DNA from: Bacteroidota bacterium
GTDB taxonomy: Bacteria; Bacteroidota; Bacteroidia; UBA7662; CANHCV01
DNA: 7,868 bases
Direction: 5' to 3'
Assembly (NCBI GenBank): GCA_027488715.1
Contig: JAIYBD010000062.1
Location: forward strand, 1 to 7,868
Made by a program: the position numbers and the translations under genes. A model generated the notes under the pieces. The model did not search any database. It saw only the letters and a list, made by a program, of their open reading frames with translations, and was not told the DNA's origin. How positions within the stretch are numbered: the stretch's first letter is position 1; each line of letters opens with the position of its first letter. Shown piece after piece: positions 1 through 5,178 of this stretch.

Positions 1-4
1 ACGC

Positions 5-49
5 GGTGGTCGAGTTTCCCGCCTGCTGGCGGGAAGTATCGAGGCCACC
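5..49. repeat. GC-rich nested hairpin, REP-like intergenic element
   Basis: A nested inverted repeat is visible. The inner stem TTCCCGCC (16-23) pairs perfectly with GGCGGGAA (28-35) across a 4-base loop. An outer stem GGTGGTCGA (5-13) pairs with TCGA (39-42) and CCACC (45-49) around a 2-base bulge. From memory, Bacteroidota intergenic regions often carry GGTCGAG/TCGAGGCCACC-type hairpins that recur across a genome; that it recurs in this genome is an inference I could not test. It lies outside any convincing gene. It is not followed by a T-run on either strand, so it is not a classical intrinsic terminator. Confidence 0.6.
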
Positions 50-117
50 AAGGGTCTAGCATTGTCGCAAAAAGGGGCAAATAATATTGTCGAAAATATT
101 CCGAAGTTCGAGCAAAC

Positions 118-156
118 GGGGGCTACCCTTCGGCAGGCTCAGGGACCGCCGCCCCC
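118..156. repeat. Second GC-rich inverted repeat, REP-like
   Basis: The arms GGGGGC (118-123) and GCCCCC (151-156) are perfect complements enclosing a centre with CCC (126-128) and GGG (142-144) arms. The core reads CTTCGGCAGGCTCAGGGACC, which resembles the CTTCGACAGGCTCAGGGACC element that I recall being scattered between genes in many Bacteroidota. Together with the hairpin at 5-49 it makes a pair of dyad elements about 70 bases apart. No transposase gene is visible in the window, so any REP/RAYT-type origin is speculation. Confidence 0.5.
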
Positions 157-200
157 TACCCAAGTCAAATTTACAGTATTTCCTGATCGTAGCCGTATTT

Positions 201-250
201 TAAACGTTTATAAACGGATAGAAACGTTTGTAAACGTTTATAAACGTTTC
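201..250. repeat. Five tandem 10-bp near-palindromes, consensus TAAACGTTTA
   Basis: Five contiguous decamers read TAAACGTTTA, TAAACGGATA, GAAACGTTTG, TAAACGTTTA and TAAACGTTTC. The consensus is a perfect palindrome, so each unit is a dyad and the whole array can pair with itself on either strand. The 10-base period is close to one helical turn. A more decayed sixth unit may follow at 251-260. It sits 44 bases beyond the stop codon of the minus-strand gene at 294-935. It might be a protein-binding array, a 3'-end structure for that gene, or a simple unstable tandem repeat; the sequence does not decide between these. Confidence 0.75.
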
Positions 251-293
251 ATATACGGATAACGGAAGTTAGTGGATCGACCTTTGCAATGTG

Positions 294-935
294 TTATTTG
301 TTTTTAAGCGATTTGATCAGATTGTACCATGCAGCTGGACTCAACAACGTGGTTGGGATGGGCAGTCCATTCGGCATAGGAATCATACCATTTTGGGTGC
401 CGGCATAAAAGCCTTGACGCCATTGGTAGTCCTTGAATGCTGCCGCGTTCGTAATGGCCACCATTTGCGGATCAGCATACGTGGGGATGTATGGATTAAA
501 ACTCAGATTCTTTTGAGCACGCGCCAGCATGTCGTCGGGTATTTTTGTTCGAACAAAAAGGTCTTTGAATTCTTCTTTAGTGAATGGATAAATTTGTACT
601 CCTTTCATGGTCACCGGATCGATTTCCAATCGTTGAATCACCGAAATCGCTTCTTCAGGCGATTGGAGGGGAATAACAAAAAGGGCGTCTTTGAATCCCA
701 AGGCCGAGAAAACAACGGTATCGCCTGTCATGACTGCCATCGAGAAAAATCCTCTTTGATCGGCAAAGGTACCCGAACGACGATTCTTAACGTAAACGGT
801 TACAAACGGAAGCTCCGTAAGACTATCCGACGAGATGACGACCCCTGAAAATTGAACGGGGCGACGCTGACTTTGGGCCTTTGCCATGGGGACAAAAAAT
901 CCCAACAAAAGGCAAAAAAAGAAAATCCTTTTCAT
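294..935 (-). CDS. Secreted carboxypeptidase-regulatory-like domain protein
   Basis: The 213-aa product starts with a clear signal peptide (charged MKR, hydrophobic stretch about 4-17, likely cleavage after AKA at 20), so it is exported to the periplasm or outer membrane. Residues about 27-105 resemble the CarboxypepD_reg-like beta-sandwich fold common in Bacteroidota: an opening FSGVVISSDS strand, then LPFVTVYVKN, then a GTFADQRGFFS turn and GDTVVFSALGF. Residues about 110-213 are not a domain I recognise; they are rich in proline and aromatics and may contact a partner. The fold usually occurs at the N-terminus of TonB-dependent receptors or in small stand-alone proteins; this is the stand-alone type, with no receptor barrel. 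It is divergent from recA across about 170 bases. The ATG is chosen because the signal peptide needs it. A near-match -7 element lies only 4 bases upstream, suggesting a leaderless or almost leaderless message. Its exact role is unknown. Confidence 0.85.
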   Translation of the reverse strand: MKRIFFFCLLLGFFVPMAKAQSQRRPVQFSGVVISSDSLTELPFVTVYVKNRRSGTFADQRGFFSMAVMTGDTVVFSALGFKDALFVIPLQSPEEAISVIQRLEIDPVTMKGVQIYPFTKEEFKDLFVRTKIPDDMLARAQKNLSFNPYIPTYADPQMVAITNAAAFKDYQWRQGFYAGTQNGMIPMPNGLPIPTTLLSPAAWYNLIKSLKNK

Positions 936-939
936 ACAA

Positions 940-947
940 TAAAGGTA
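940..947 (-). promoter_or_regulatory. Candidate -7 promoter element TACCTTTA
   Basis: On the minus strand TACCTTTA matches the Bacteroidota -7 consensus TAnnTTTG at 7 of 8 positions and is followed by just TTGT before the ATG at 935. It is the best match in the recA-facing intergenic region on this strand. If it is real, transcription begins about at the start codon. I see no clear TTTG -33 element at the usual distance. Confidence 0.35.
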
Positions 948-1075
948 AGACGCAAATTCAACCCAAAGGAAAAGGAATAAAAATAAATCATGGGTCGCAA
1001 GATGTCACAACTAACTAAAAAATTTGCGTTGATAAATAGATCATAAACAAAAAACCAAACACAGATGGAAGCAGT

Positions 1076-1083
1076 TAATTTTG
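1076..1083 (+). promoter_or_regulatory. Candidate recA -7 promoter element TAATTTTG
   Basis: TAATTTTG is a perfect TAnnTTTG match. It ends 23 bases before the ATG at 1107, the same gap seen at lemA (23) and nearly that at the small gene at 2374 (22). The leader after it is A-rich (aaataaacaaaaagaaaacgat without its first bases), typical of this phylum. No good -33 TTTG precedes it. If used, it lies inside the codons that a start at 1065 would give, and so rules that start out for this transcript. Confidence 0.5.
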
Positions 1084-1106
1084 TAAATAAACAAAAAGAA
1101 AACGAT

Positions 1107-2129
1107 ATGGAAGATAAAGCCGCGAAGCTCAAAGCTTTGAAATTAACCATGGACAAACTTGAAAAGTCGTTCGGCAAGGGTGTTGTCATGAAAATGGGCG
1201 ACGCGAAGGTGGTGGATGTTGATGTTATTCCGACCGGATCTTTGGGCCTGGACATTGCGTTGGGCATTGGAGGATTTCCTAAAGGCCGCATCATTGAGAT
1301 TTATGGTCCGGAATCTTCGGGTAAAACCACGATTGCCCTGCACGTTATTGCCGAGGCCCAAAAGAAAGGTGGCATGGCCGCCTTCATTGATGCTGAGCAC
1401 GCCTTCGATCCCAAATATGCGGAGGCCTTGGGCATCGATACGGAGAACCTTTTGATTTCCCAACCCGACAACGGAGAGCAAGCCTTAGAAATTGCCGATA
1501 ACCTCATTCGATCTGGAGCCATCGATGTGATTGTGGTAGATTCTGTTGCCGCATTGGTACCCAAATCGGAAATCGAAGGCGAAATGGGCGATAGCACCAT
1601 GGGCCTTCACGCTCGTTTGATGTCGCAAGCCATGCGAAAACTAACCGGATCCATTGCCAAAAGCGGCACTGTATGTATTTTCATTAACCAACTTCGCGAT
1701 AAAATTGGAGTGATGTTCGGAAATCCAGAAACCACCACCGGAGGAAATGCACTGAAATTCTATGCGTCCGTTCGTTTGGACATCCGACGCATTGGACAAT
1801 TAAAAGACGGCATCAATGTAACCGGAAACCGAACCAAAGTTAAAGTGGTAAAAAATAAAGTAGCTCCGCCTTTCCGCGTAACCGAGTTCGATATTGTTTA
1901 TGGCGAAGGGATTTCCAAAGTTGGGGAGATCATCGATATTGGAACGGAAATGAATATCATCTCAAAAGCGGGTTCCTGGTACAGCTATGGAGATACGCGA
2001 TTAGGACAGGGTCGTGATAGTGTTAAGCAATTGCTATTGGACAATCCCGAAATGGCAGAAGAAATCGAACAGAAAATCATGGAAAAAAGCAACGCCCATG
2101 AACACAAGATTGAAGAAAATGAAGATTAA
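1107..2129 (+). CDS. recA: RecA recombinase
   Basis: RecA is the cytoplasmic ATP-dependent strand-exchange protein of homologous recombination and DNA repair. With the start at 1107 the product is 340 aa and its numbering falls almost on E. coli RecA. Walker A GPESSGKTT is at 67-75, the catalytic glutamate is in DAEHAF (about 97), and Walker B VIVVDS is at 141-146. Loop L1 with EIEGEMGDS is at 155-163, the INQLR nucleotide-sensing segment at 193-197, and DNA-binding loop L2 GNPETTTGGNAL at 205-216. The tail is charged and acidic (ENED end). All key residues are present and there is no intein or frameshift. An in-frame ATG at 1065 would add 14 residues (MEAVNFVNKQKEND). I prefer 1107 because family members begin with a short charged lead before KLKALKLTMDKLEK, and because a perfect -7 element lies at 1076-1083. 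No LexA-type operator is visible. It is monocistronic, with its own terminator. Confidence 0.97.
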   Translation: MEDKAAKLKALKLTMDKLEKSFGKGVVMKMGDAKVVDVDVIPTGSLGLDIALGIGGFPKGRIIEIYGPESSGKTTIALHVIAEAQKKGGMAAFIDAEHAFDPKYAEALGIDTENLLISQPDNGEQALEIADNLIRSGAIDVIVVDSVAALVPKSEIEGEMGDSTMGLHARLMSQAMRKLTGSIAKSGTVCIFINQLRDKIGVMFGNPETTTGGNALKFYASVRLDIRRIGQLKDGINVTGNRTKVKVVKNKVAPPFRVTEFDIVYGEGISKVGEIIDIGTEMNIISKAGSWYSYGDTRLGQGRDSVKQLLLDNPEMAEEIEQKIMEKSNAHEHKIEENED

Positions 2130-2178
2130 TCATTTTTTCATCATGTAACGATTCTACAATCAATTAACTTTTACACCT

Positions 2179-2209
2179 AAAATAGCCTCTAAATTTTGAG
2201 GCTATTTTT
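2179..2209 (+). terminator. Intrinsic terminator of recA
   Basis: A perfect 11-bp stem, AAAATAGCCTC (2179-2189) with GAGGCTATTTT (2198-2208), encloses an 8-base loop and runs into a T-rich tail ending TTTTTATTTT. It stands 49 bases after the recA stop. The mirror A-run makes weak termination possible on the other strand, but no minus-strand gene reaches it because the gene at 2561 has its own terminator. Confidence 0.88.
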
Positions 2210-2322
2210 ATTTTAAAGAAGCAAAAAACAGCATTAAAAGCCATAAATAAATTTTACAGATCAAAAAAATCAATTTTTACCCCCTAATTAACACAATGAA
2301 ATCAAATCACTTCATGAAGGAA

Positions 2323-2351
2323 TTTAAATAAAATCCTCTCGTCTACTTTTG
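2323..2351 (+). promoter_or_regulatory. Promoter of the small gene at 2374
   Basis: The -7 element TACTTTTG (2344-2351) is a perfect TAnnTTTG match, preceded after 17 bases by TTTA (2323-2326), one base off the -33 TTTG. The remaining 22 bases to the ATG at 2374 are A-rich and unstructured (aattaagcaaacaaacaaag plus two bases). This is one of the better promoter matches in the window and supports the small frame as a real gene. Confidence 0.6.
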
Positions 2352-2373
2352 AATTAAGCAAACAAACAAAGAC

Positions 2374-2532
2374 ATGAAGTTATTTGATTTTTTAGAAGGA
2401 CAAGGATTTTGGGTTGGATTGAACCTATTTGAATCACCCGAAGATTTTTTGGATTATTATTCCGATTATGAGAAATGGGAAGACGATTCCAAAGACCGTA
2501 AAAAAGTGACGGTAAAAGTAAAGAGAAAGTAA
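2374..2532 (+). CDS. Small acidic/basic-tailed protein, 52 aa, unknown function
   Basis: The product is 52 aa, opening MKLFDFLEGQGFWVGL and ending KVTVKVKRK. The first half is hydrophobic and aromatic. The middle is acidic (ESPEDFLDYYSDYEKWEDD), and the last twelve residues are strongly basic with alternating valine, as in a beta strand. There is no signal peptide and no convincing membrane segment, so it is probably cytoplasmic. I recognise no family. Support for it as a gene comes from the perfect -7 promoter element 22 bases upstream, the A-rich leader, host-like codons, and a strong terminator 15 bases after the stop. It is a single-gene transcript between recA and the convergent DnaJ-like gene. 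The polarity of charge suggests a small nucleic-acid- or protein-binding adaptor, but that is a guess. Confidence 0.7.
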   Translation: MKLFDFLEGQGFWVGLNLFESPEDFLDYYSDYEKWEDDSKDRKKVTVKVKRK

Positions 2533-2546
2533 AATCGAGGTAATGT

Positions 2547-2584
2547 AAAAAGAGCGGGGCTTAATTCAGGCCCCGCTCTTTTTT
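2547..2584. terminator. Bidirectional intrinsic terminator between convergent genes
   Basis: A perfect 13-bp stem, AAAAGAGCGGGGC (2548-2560) with GCCCCGCTCTTTT (2570-2582), encloses a 9-base loop. It has a T-run on the plus strand (2579-2584) and, read in reverse, a T-run on the minus strand (complement of 2547-2551). It can end the 52-aa gene (+) and the TerB-DnaJ gene (-). On the minus strand the right arm is also coding: it spells the codons for KERG, and the TAA stop lies in the loop. Confidence 0.92.
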
Positions 2585-3337
2585 GATCTTCTCGTAAGCG
2601 TCGTTGATTTTGGCGAATTTAAAATTCGCTTCATTCTTTGCCGCGTCGGGCATATTGGCCATTCGATCCGGATGATATTTCATGGCCAACTTTCGGTATT
2701 GCTTTTTTAATTCCTCATCAGAGCATTTGGGATCCAATTCGAGCATTTCGTAATTCTCTTTGGAGGAAGACTGACCGAAGGAATGAAAACTTCCGTTTTG
2801 ATAGGCGTTTTTAAACTGATTCCGGATTTGTTGAAAATCGGTAATATTGATTCCCATGTACCGAGCAATTTTTTCAATGAGGACAACTTCCACATCGGTC
2901 ATTTCACCGTCGGAACCCGCCATTTGAAATAGGAAACGCAATAACTGAATTCGGGCACCATAAGCCAAGTTGGCCTCCATGGAACGACAAACCGGCTGCA
3001 ATGCAATGTCTTGTTTCAGGAACTCCCGCAGCCTGAGCAACATCCCCTTGCTTTTCTCTTCTCCAAAATTTTGAAGAAGAAATTCTTTGGCCACCTCCAA
3101 CTCTATGCGCAAAACACGTCCGTCGGCTTTCATGACCGATGCCATCAATACCAACAAACTTGACTCAAAATCCGGAATACCTTGGTAGTATTTTCCTCCT
3201 GTTTTGCGCTCTTCTTTTTCCGTAGAATCACTTGTAACAAAATTTTCAATGAGGTAACCCACGAAATAACCGATCATAAACCCGGAAAATCCGCGGAATA
3301 TAGCGGCACCAATGATTCCAAAGATAAATTTGAGCAC
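2561..3337 (-). CDS. Membrane-anchored TerB-DnaJ co-chaperone (DjlA-like)
   Basis: The product is 258 aa. Residues about 4-30 form a glycine-bearing membrane segment (FIFGIIGAAIF, FMIGYFVGYLI) like the dimerising anchor of DjlA. Residues about 55-175 form a TerB-like helical domain with two acidic turns, KADGRV (70-75) and GSDGEMTDVE (141-150). Residues about 196-255 form a J-domain with the essential HPD at 222-224, followed by KINDAYEKIKKE. By family knowledge the J-domain stimulates DnaK ATPase at the inner membrane, and the TerB domain is a metal- or partner-binding module; the client is unknown. Length is close to E. coli DjlA. The start is GTG; it is needed to include the membrane segment, and no ATG lies nearby. 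The gene follows the TPM gene by 30 bases but has its own perfect -7 element (TATCTTTG) in that gap, so it can be read with the lemA operon or alone. Confidence 0.9.
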   Translation of the reverse strand: MLKFIFGIIGAAIFRGFSGFMIGYFVGYLIENFVTSDSTEKEERKTGGKYYQGIPDFESSLLVLMASVMKADGRVLRIELEVAKEFLLQNFGEEKSKGMLLRLREFLKQDIALQPVCRSMEANLAYGARIQLLRFLFQMAGSDGEMTDVEVVLIEKIARYMGINITDFQQIRNQFKNAYQNGSFHSFGQSSSKENYEMLELDPKCSDEELKKQYRKLAMKYHPDRMANMPDAAKNEANFKFAKINDAYEKIKKERGLN

Positions 3338-3353
3338 AGATTTAATTTTACGA

Positions 3354-3361
3354 CAAAGATA
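3354..3361 (-). promoter_or_regulatory. Internal promoter -7 element TATCTTTG
   Basis: On the minus strand TATCTTTG is a perfect TAnnTTTG match. It lies in the 30-base gap between the TPM stop (3368) and the GTG of the TerB-DnaJ gene (3337), 16 bases before that start. No TTTG -33 is evident, because the upstream bases code for the glycine-rich TPM tail. It suggests that the co-chaperone can be expressed independently of the lemA operon. Confidence 0.5.
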
Positions 3362-3367
3362 ATGGAT

Positions 3368-4111
3368 TTACCAACCTCCAGAGGAACCGCCGCCACCAAA
3401 TCCACCACCACCAAATCCACCACCGAAACTATTATTATCTGAAAAACCAGAACCACCTCCCCTACTTCCGAGGCCGCCACCCCAAAATAAAGGCATAGCG
3501 CCTAAACCACCTCCGCGGCCACCTCCGCCACCTTTTCTACCAAAAAACAACACGATAGCGAAGATGAAGAGCAGTATTATGAGAAGTAATGGAGAGAATG
3601 GCTGTTCTTTTTCAATTCCTTTGTATTCACCTTGAACAACTACCGCAATGGTTTCTAAAGCTTTTTGAACACCTGCGAAATACTCTTGACGCTTGAAGTA
3701 AGGTGTTAAAATTTCCGTTCGAATGTCGTAGGCGGCACCATCGGGAAAAACTCCTTCAAGTCCGCTTCCCACCATGATTGACATTTTTCGATCCTGCATG
3801 GCGAAAAACAACAAGATACCGTTATCCTTTTCTTTCTGTCCAATCCCCCATGTTTTAGCCCATTCTATGGCGGTTTCGTATACATCACCACCTTCTAAAC
3901 TGGGAATGGTTACCACGACGATTTGGGTCGAGGTTGAATCGCACAACAATTTCATGCTTTTGCCCAGCTGTTGAATTTGTTCTTCCGAAAAAATCTTGGC
4001 GTAGTCGTTGATGGGTCGGCCTGTGGCGGTTGGGATTTCAATTGCAGATGCAGAGAAAGTTAAACTGCACATGCTTAAAAAAAGCAAGAATAAGATCCTT
4101 AAGTTCTTCAT
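3368..4111 (-). CDS. Membrane TPM-domain protein (YgcG-like) with Gly-rich tail
   Basis: The product is 247 aa. A signal peptide covers 1-23 (cleavage near SASA). The TPM_phosphatase-type domain spans about 30-165 and shows the usual landmarks: GRPINDYAKIFS, TQIVVVTIPSLEG, WGIGQKEKDNGILLFFA, RKMSIMVGSGLEGVFPD and FAGVQKALETI. One membrane segment follows at 174-190. The tail from 193 is very glycine-rich and ends SSGGW, a typical ending in this family. Cys15 has Met before it, so it is not a good lipobox. The domain should lie in the periplasm, with the glycine tail in the cytoplasm. Bacterial TPM proteins have no settled function; phosphatase activity is reported for plant relatives, and metal binding for small bacterial ones. 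Its ATG overlaps the TGA of the preceding small TPM gene (ATGA), implying translational coupling. Confidence 0.92.
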   Translation of the reverse strand: MKNLRILFLLFLSMCSLTFSASAIEIPTATGRPINDYAKIFSEEQIQQLGKSMKLLCDSTSTQIVVVTIPSLEGGDVYETAIEWAKTWGIGQKEKDNGILLFFAMQDRKMSIMVGSGLEGVFPDGAAYDIRTEILTPYFKRQEYFAGVQKALETIAVVVQGEYKGIEKEQPFSPLLLIILLFIFAIVLFFGRKGGGGGRGGGLGAMPLFWGGGLGSRGGGSGFSDNNSFGGGFGGGGFGGGGSSGGW

Positions 4112-4536
4112 CCTGTAGAAATTGAATTATCTAATTCATTTTCATCGGAATCGTCCCACGGGAAAAATTCACCCAATGCTATTCCTAAATGTTCAATAAC
4201 GGATTGCATTCCAAGAACATAATTTCCACTCTTCATTTGGGCAGACAAATTATGAGCTTGTTGATCCCAAAATTTTTGGCCCACCCGATCGTGAATTCCT
4301 TGATCGCCCCAAAGGACAAATTTTTTAGATTCGTAGGCCAGATAAATCAAAATTGCATTACGTTGTTTAGTTTGAGTCATCCCCAACTCTTGAAAGATTT
4401 GTTGAGCTCTTCGCTCGGGAAGATCTGAAGGGCAAATCTGCTCGAGGTGCAACCGAATTTCGCCGGAAGTTGATTTCTCGGCTTTTTCGATGCATGATTT
4501 CAGAAAATCCAGGTCGGTTTCAGAGAAAATACTCAT
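4108..4536 (-). CDS. Small soluble TPM-domain protein
   Basis: The product is 142 aa with no signal peptide or membrane segment, and consists almost entirely of one TPM domain. Landmarks are TSGEIRLHLE (23-32), the RAQQIFQELGM helix, QRNAILIYLAYESKKFVLWGDQGIH (58-82), VGQKFWD, and a C-terminal acidic segment FFPWDDSDENELDNSIS, which is characteristic of this subgroup. Its size and layout recall the stand-alone TPM protein BA42 of Bizionia, for which calcium binding is reported; function is otherwise unproven. It lies between lemA and the membrane TPM gene, with 4-base ATGA overlaps at both ends. The three products are therefore very likely made together, and the soluble copy may act on the same partner from the cytoplasmic side. 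Confidence 0.9.
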   Translation of the reverse strand: MSIFSETDLDFLKSCIEKAEKSTSGEIRLHLEQICPSDLPERRAQQIFQELGMTQTKQRNAILIYLAYESKKFVLWGDQGIHDRVGQKFWDQQAHNLSAQMKSGNYVLGMQSVIEHLGIALGEFFPWDDSDENELDNSISTG

Positions 4537-5090
4537 TCAGCGAAAACTTCAGGTGCCTTTTCAGAACCAGCCGTAGCTTCAAAAAACTCTTTGGGTTCGA
4601 AATCAAACCATGAGGCAACGATGTTTCCAGGAAATTTTTTGGTAGAAGAGTTGTAAGATTTAACAGCCGAATTGTAATCCTTTCTCGATTCTTTGATTCG
4701 ATTTTCCGTCCCTTCCAAATCATTCATCAATTTACCAAACAATTCTGTTCCTCGAATTTGTGGATAGGATTCCATCACAATATTAATGGCACGGTTGATT
4801 TGAGCTCCAGCGGCATCTAATTGAGCTGGTGATTTCGCGCTGGAGATTCCTGAACGGGCCGCCGTAACATTTTCTAAAATTTCTTTTTCATTTTTAGCTC
4901 CTGCTTTTACGGTCCGAACTAAATTAGGAATCAAATCTGCACGTCGCTGGTAATCGGTTTGAACTTGTGCATAAGCCTCATCAACCGTCAACTGCTTATC
5001 AACCAATCCATTATAGGATTTCCAAATCCAAATTCCCAAAACAGCTACAAGCCCAAAGACAACCAACAACAATAAAACACTTTTTTTCAT
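4533..5090 (-). CDS. lemA: LemA family membrane protein
   Basis: The product is 185 aa. An N-terminal hydrophobic segment (about 5-24) anchors it, with a short outside tip and a long helical body. The LemA signature is clear: YNGLVDKQLTVDEAYAQVQ, then YQRRADLIPNLVRTVK (about 47-62), ENVTAARSG, SYPQIRGTELFGKLMNDLEGTENRI, and the closing KEFFEATAGSEKAPEVFAE. Length is normal and there are no disruptions. The biochemical role of LemA proteins is not established; they recur beside TPM/YgcG genes, as here. It is the first gene of a three-gene operon, with its TGA overlapping the ATG of the next gene. A perfect -7 promoter element lies 23 bases upstream of its ATG. Confidence 0.95.
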   Translation of the reverse strand: MKKSVLLLLVVFGLVAVLGIWIWKSYNGLVDKQLTVDEAYAQVQTDYQRRADLIPNLVRTVKAGAKNEKEILENVTAARSGISSAKSPAQLDAAGAQINRAINIVMESYPQIRGTELFGKLMNDLEGTENRIKESRKDYNSAVKSYNSSTKKFPGNIVASWFDFEPKEFFEATAGSEKAPEVFAE

Positions 5091-5113
5091 TTTCTTATTT
5101 TAAGAGTAAACGA

Positions 5114-5142
5114 CAAAGCTAAAACTTCGTTGTAAGAATAAA
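5114..5142 (-). promoter_or_regulatory. Promoter of the lemA-TPM-TPM operon
   Basis: On the minus strand TAGCTTTG (5114-5121) is a perfect -7 element and is preceded after 17 bases by TTTA (5139-5142), one base off the -33 TTTG. The layout matches the promoter of the small gene at 2374 (same TTTA, same 17-base spacer), and the gap to the ATG is 23 bases. It lies back to back with the candidate promoter of the plus-strand gene at 5179, so the 88-base intergenic region serves both. Confidence 0.6.
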
Positions 5143-5166
5143 GATTAAAAACTGATTTTTTTTTTC

Positions 5167-5174
5167 TAGCTTTA
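5167..5174 (+). promoter_or_regulatory. Candidate -7 element TAGCTTTA
   Basis: TAGCTTTA matches TAnnTTTG at 7 of 8 positions, after a run of ten or more T. Only four bases separate it from the GTG at 5179, so the message would begin at or next to the start codon. The arrangement copies that in front of the secreted-protein gene at 935 (TACCTTTA, then four bases, then start). Confidence 0.35.
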
Positions 5175-5178
5175 AGGT

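Larger units (their letters stand above)
1..293. other. Gene-poor stretch with repeats only
   Basis: No reading frame here has the composition of a gene. A 66-codon plus-strand frame at 62-262 runs straight through a GC-rich hairpin and the decamer array, and its residues NVYKR recur only because of the tandem repeat. The stretch therefore holds the two hairpin elements, the decamer array, and the 3' flank of the minus-strand gene ending at 294. I found no tRNA-like cloverleaf in it. Confidence 0.6.

Noticed and set aside
201..250. CRISPR array
   Set aside because: The units are 10 bp and contiguous, with no spacers and no cas genes in view.
62..262. 66-codon plus-strand frame through the repeats
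   Set aside because: It begins with TTG, crosses a GC-rich hairpin, and its C-terminal repetition is produced by the decamer array rather than by coding constraint.
291..848. 185-codon plus-strand frame
   Set aside because: It lies antisense to the signal-peptide-bearing gene at 294-935, has no family resemblance, and its composition is that of an opposite-strand shadow.
960..1106. LexA/SOS operator upstream of recA
   Set aside because: No CTGT-N8-ACAG or GAAC-N4-GTTC type dyad is visible, and many Bacteroidota lack LexA.
932..1294. 120-codon minus-strand frame antisense to recA
   Set aside because: It overlaps the unmistakable recA coding region and the intergenic promoter area, and its protein looks like a low-information shadow.
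4066..4072. Lipobox at Cys15 of the membrane TPM protein
   Set aside because: The residues before the cysteine are Leu-Ser-Met; methionine at -1 does not fit the Gly/Ala/Ser requirement, and a better signal-peptidase I site follows at SASA.
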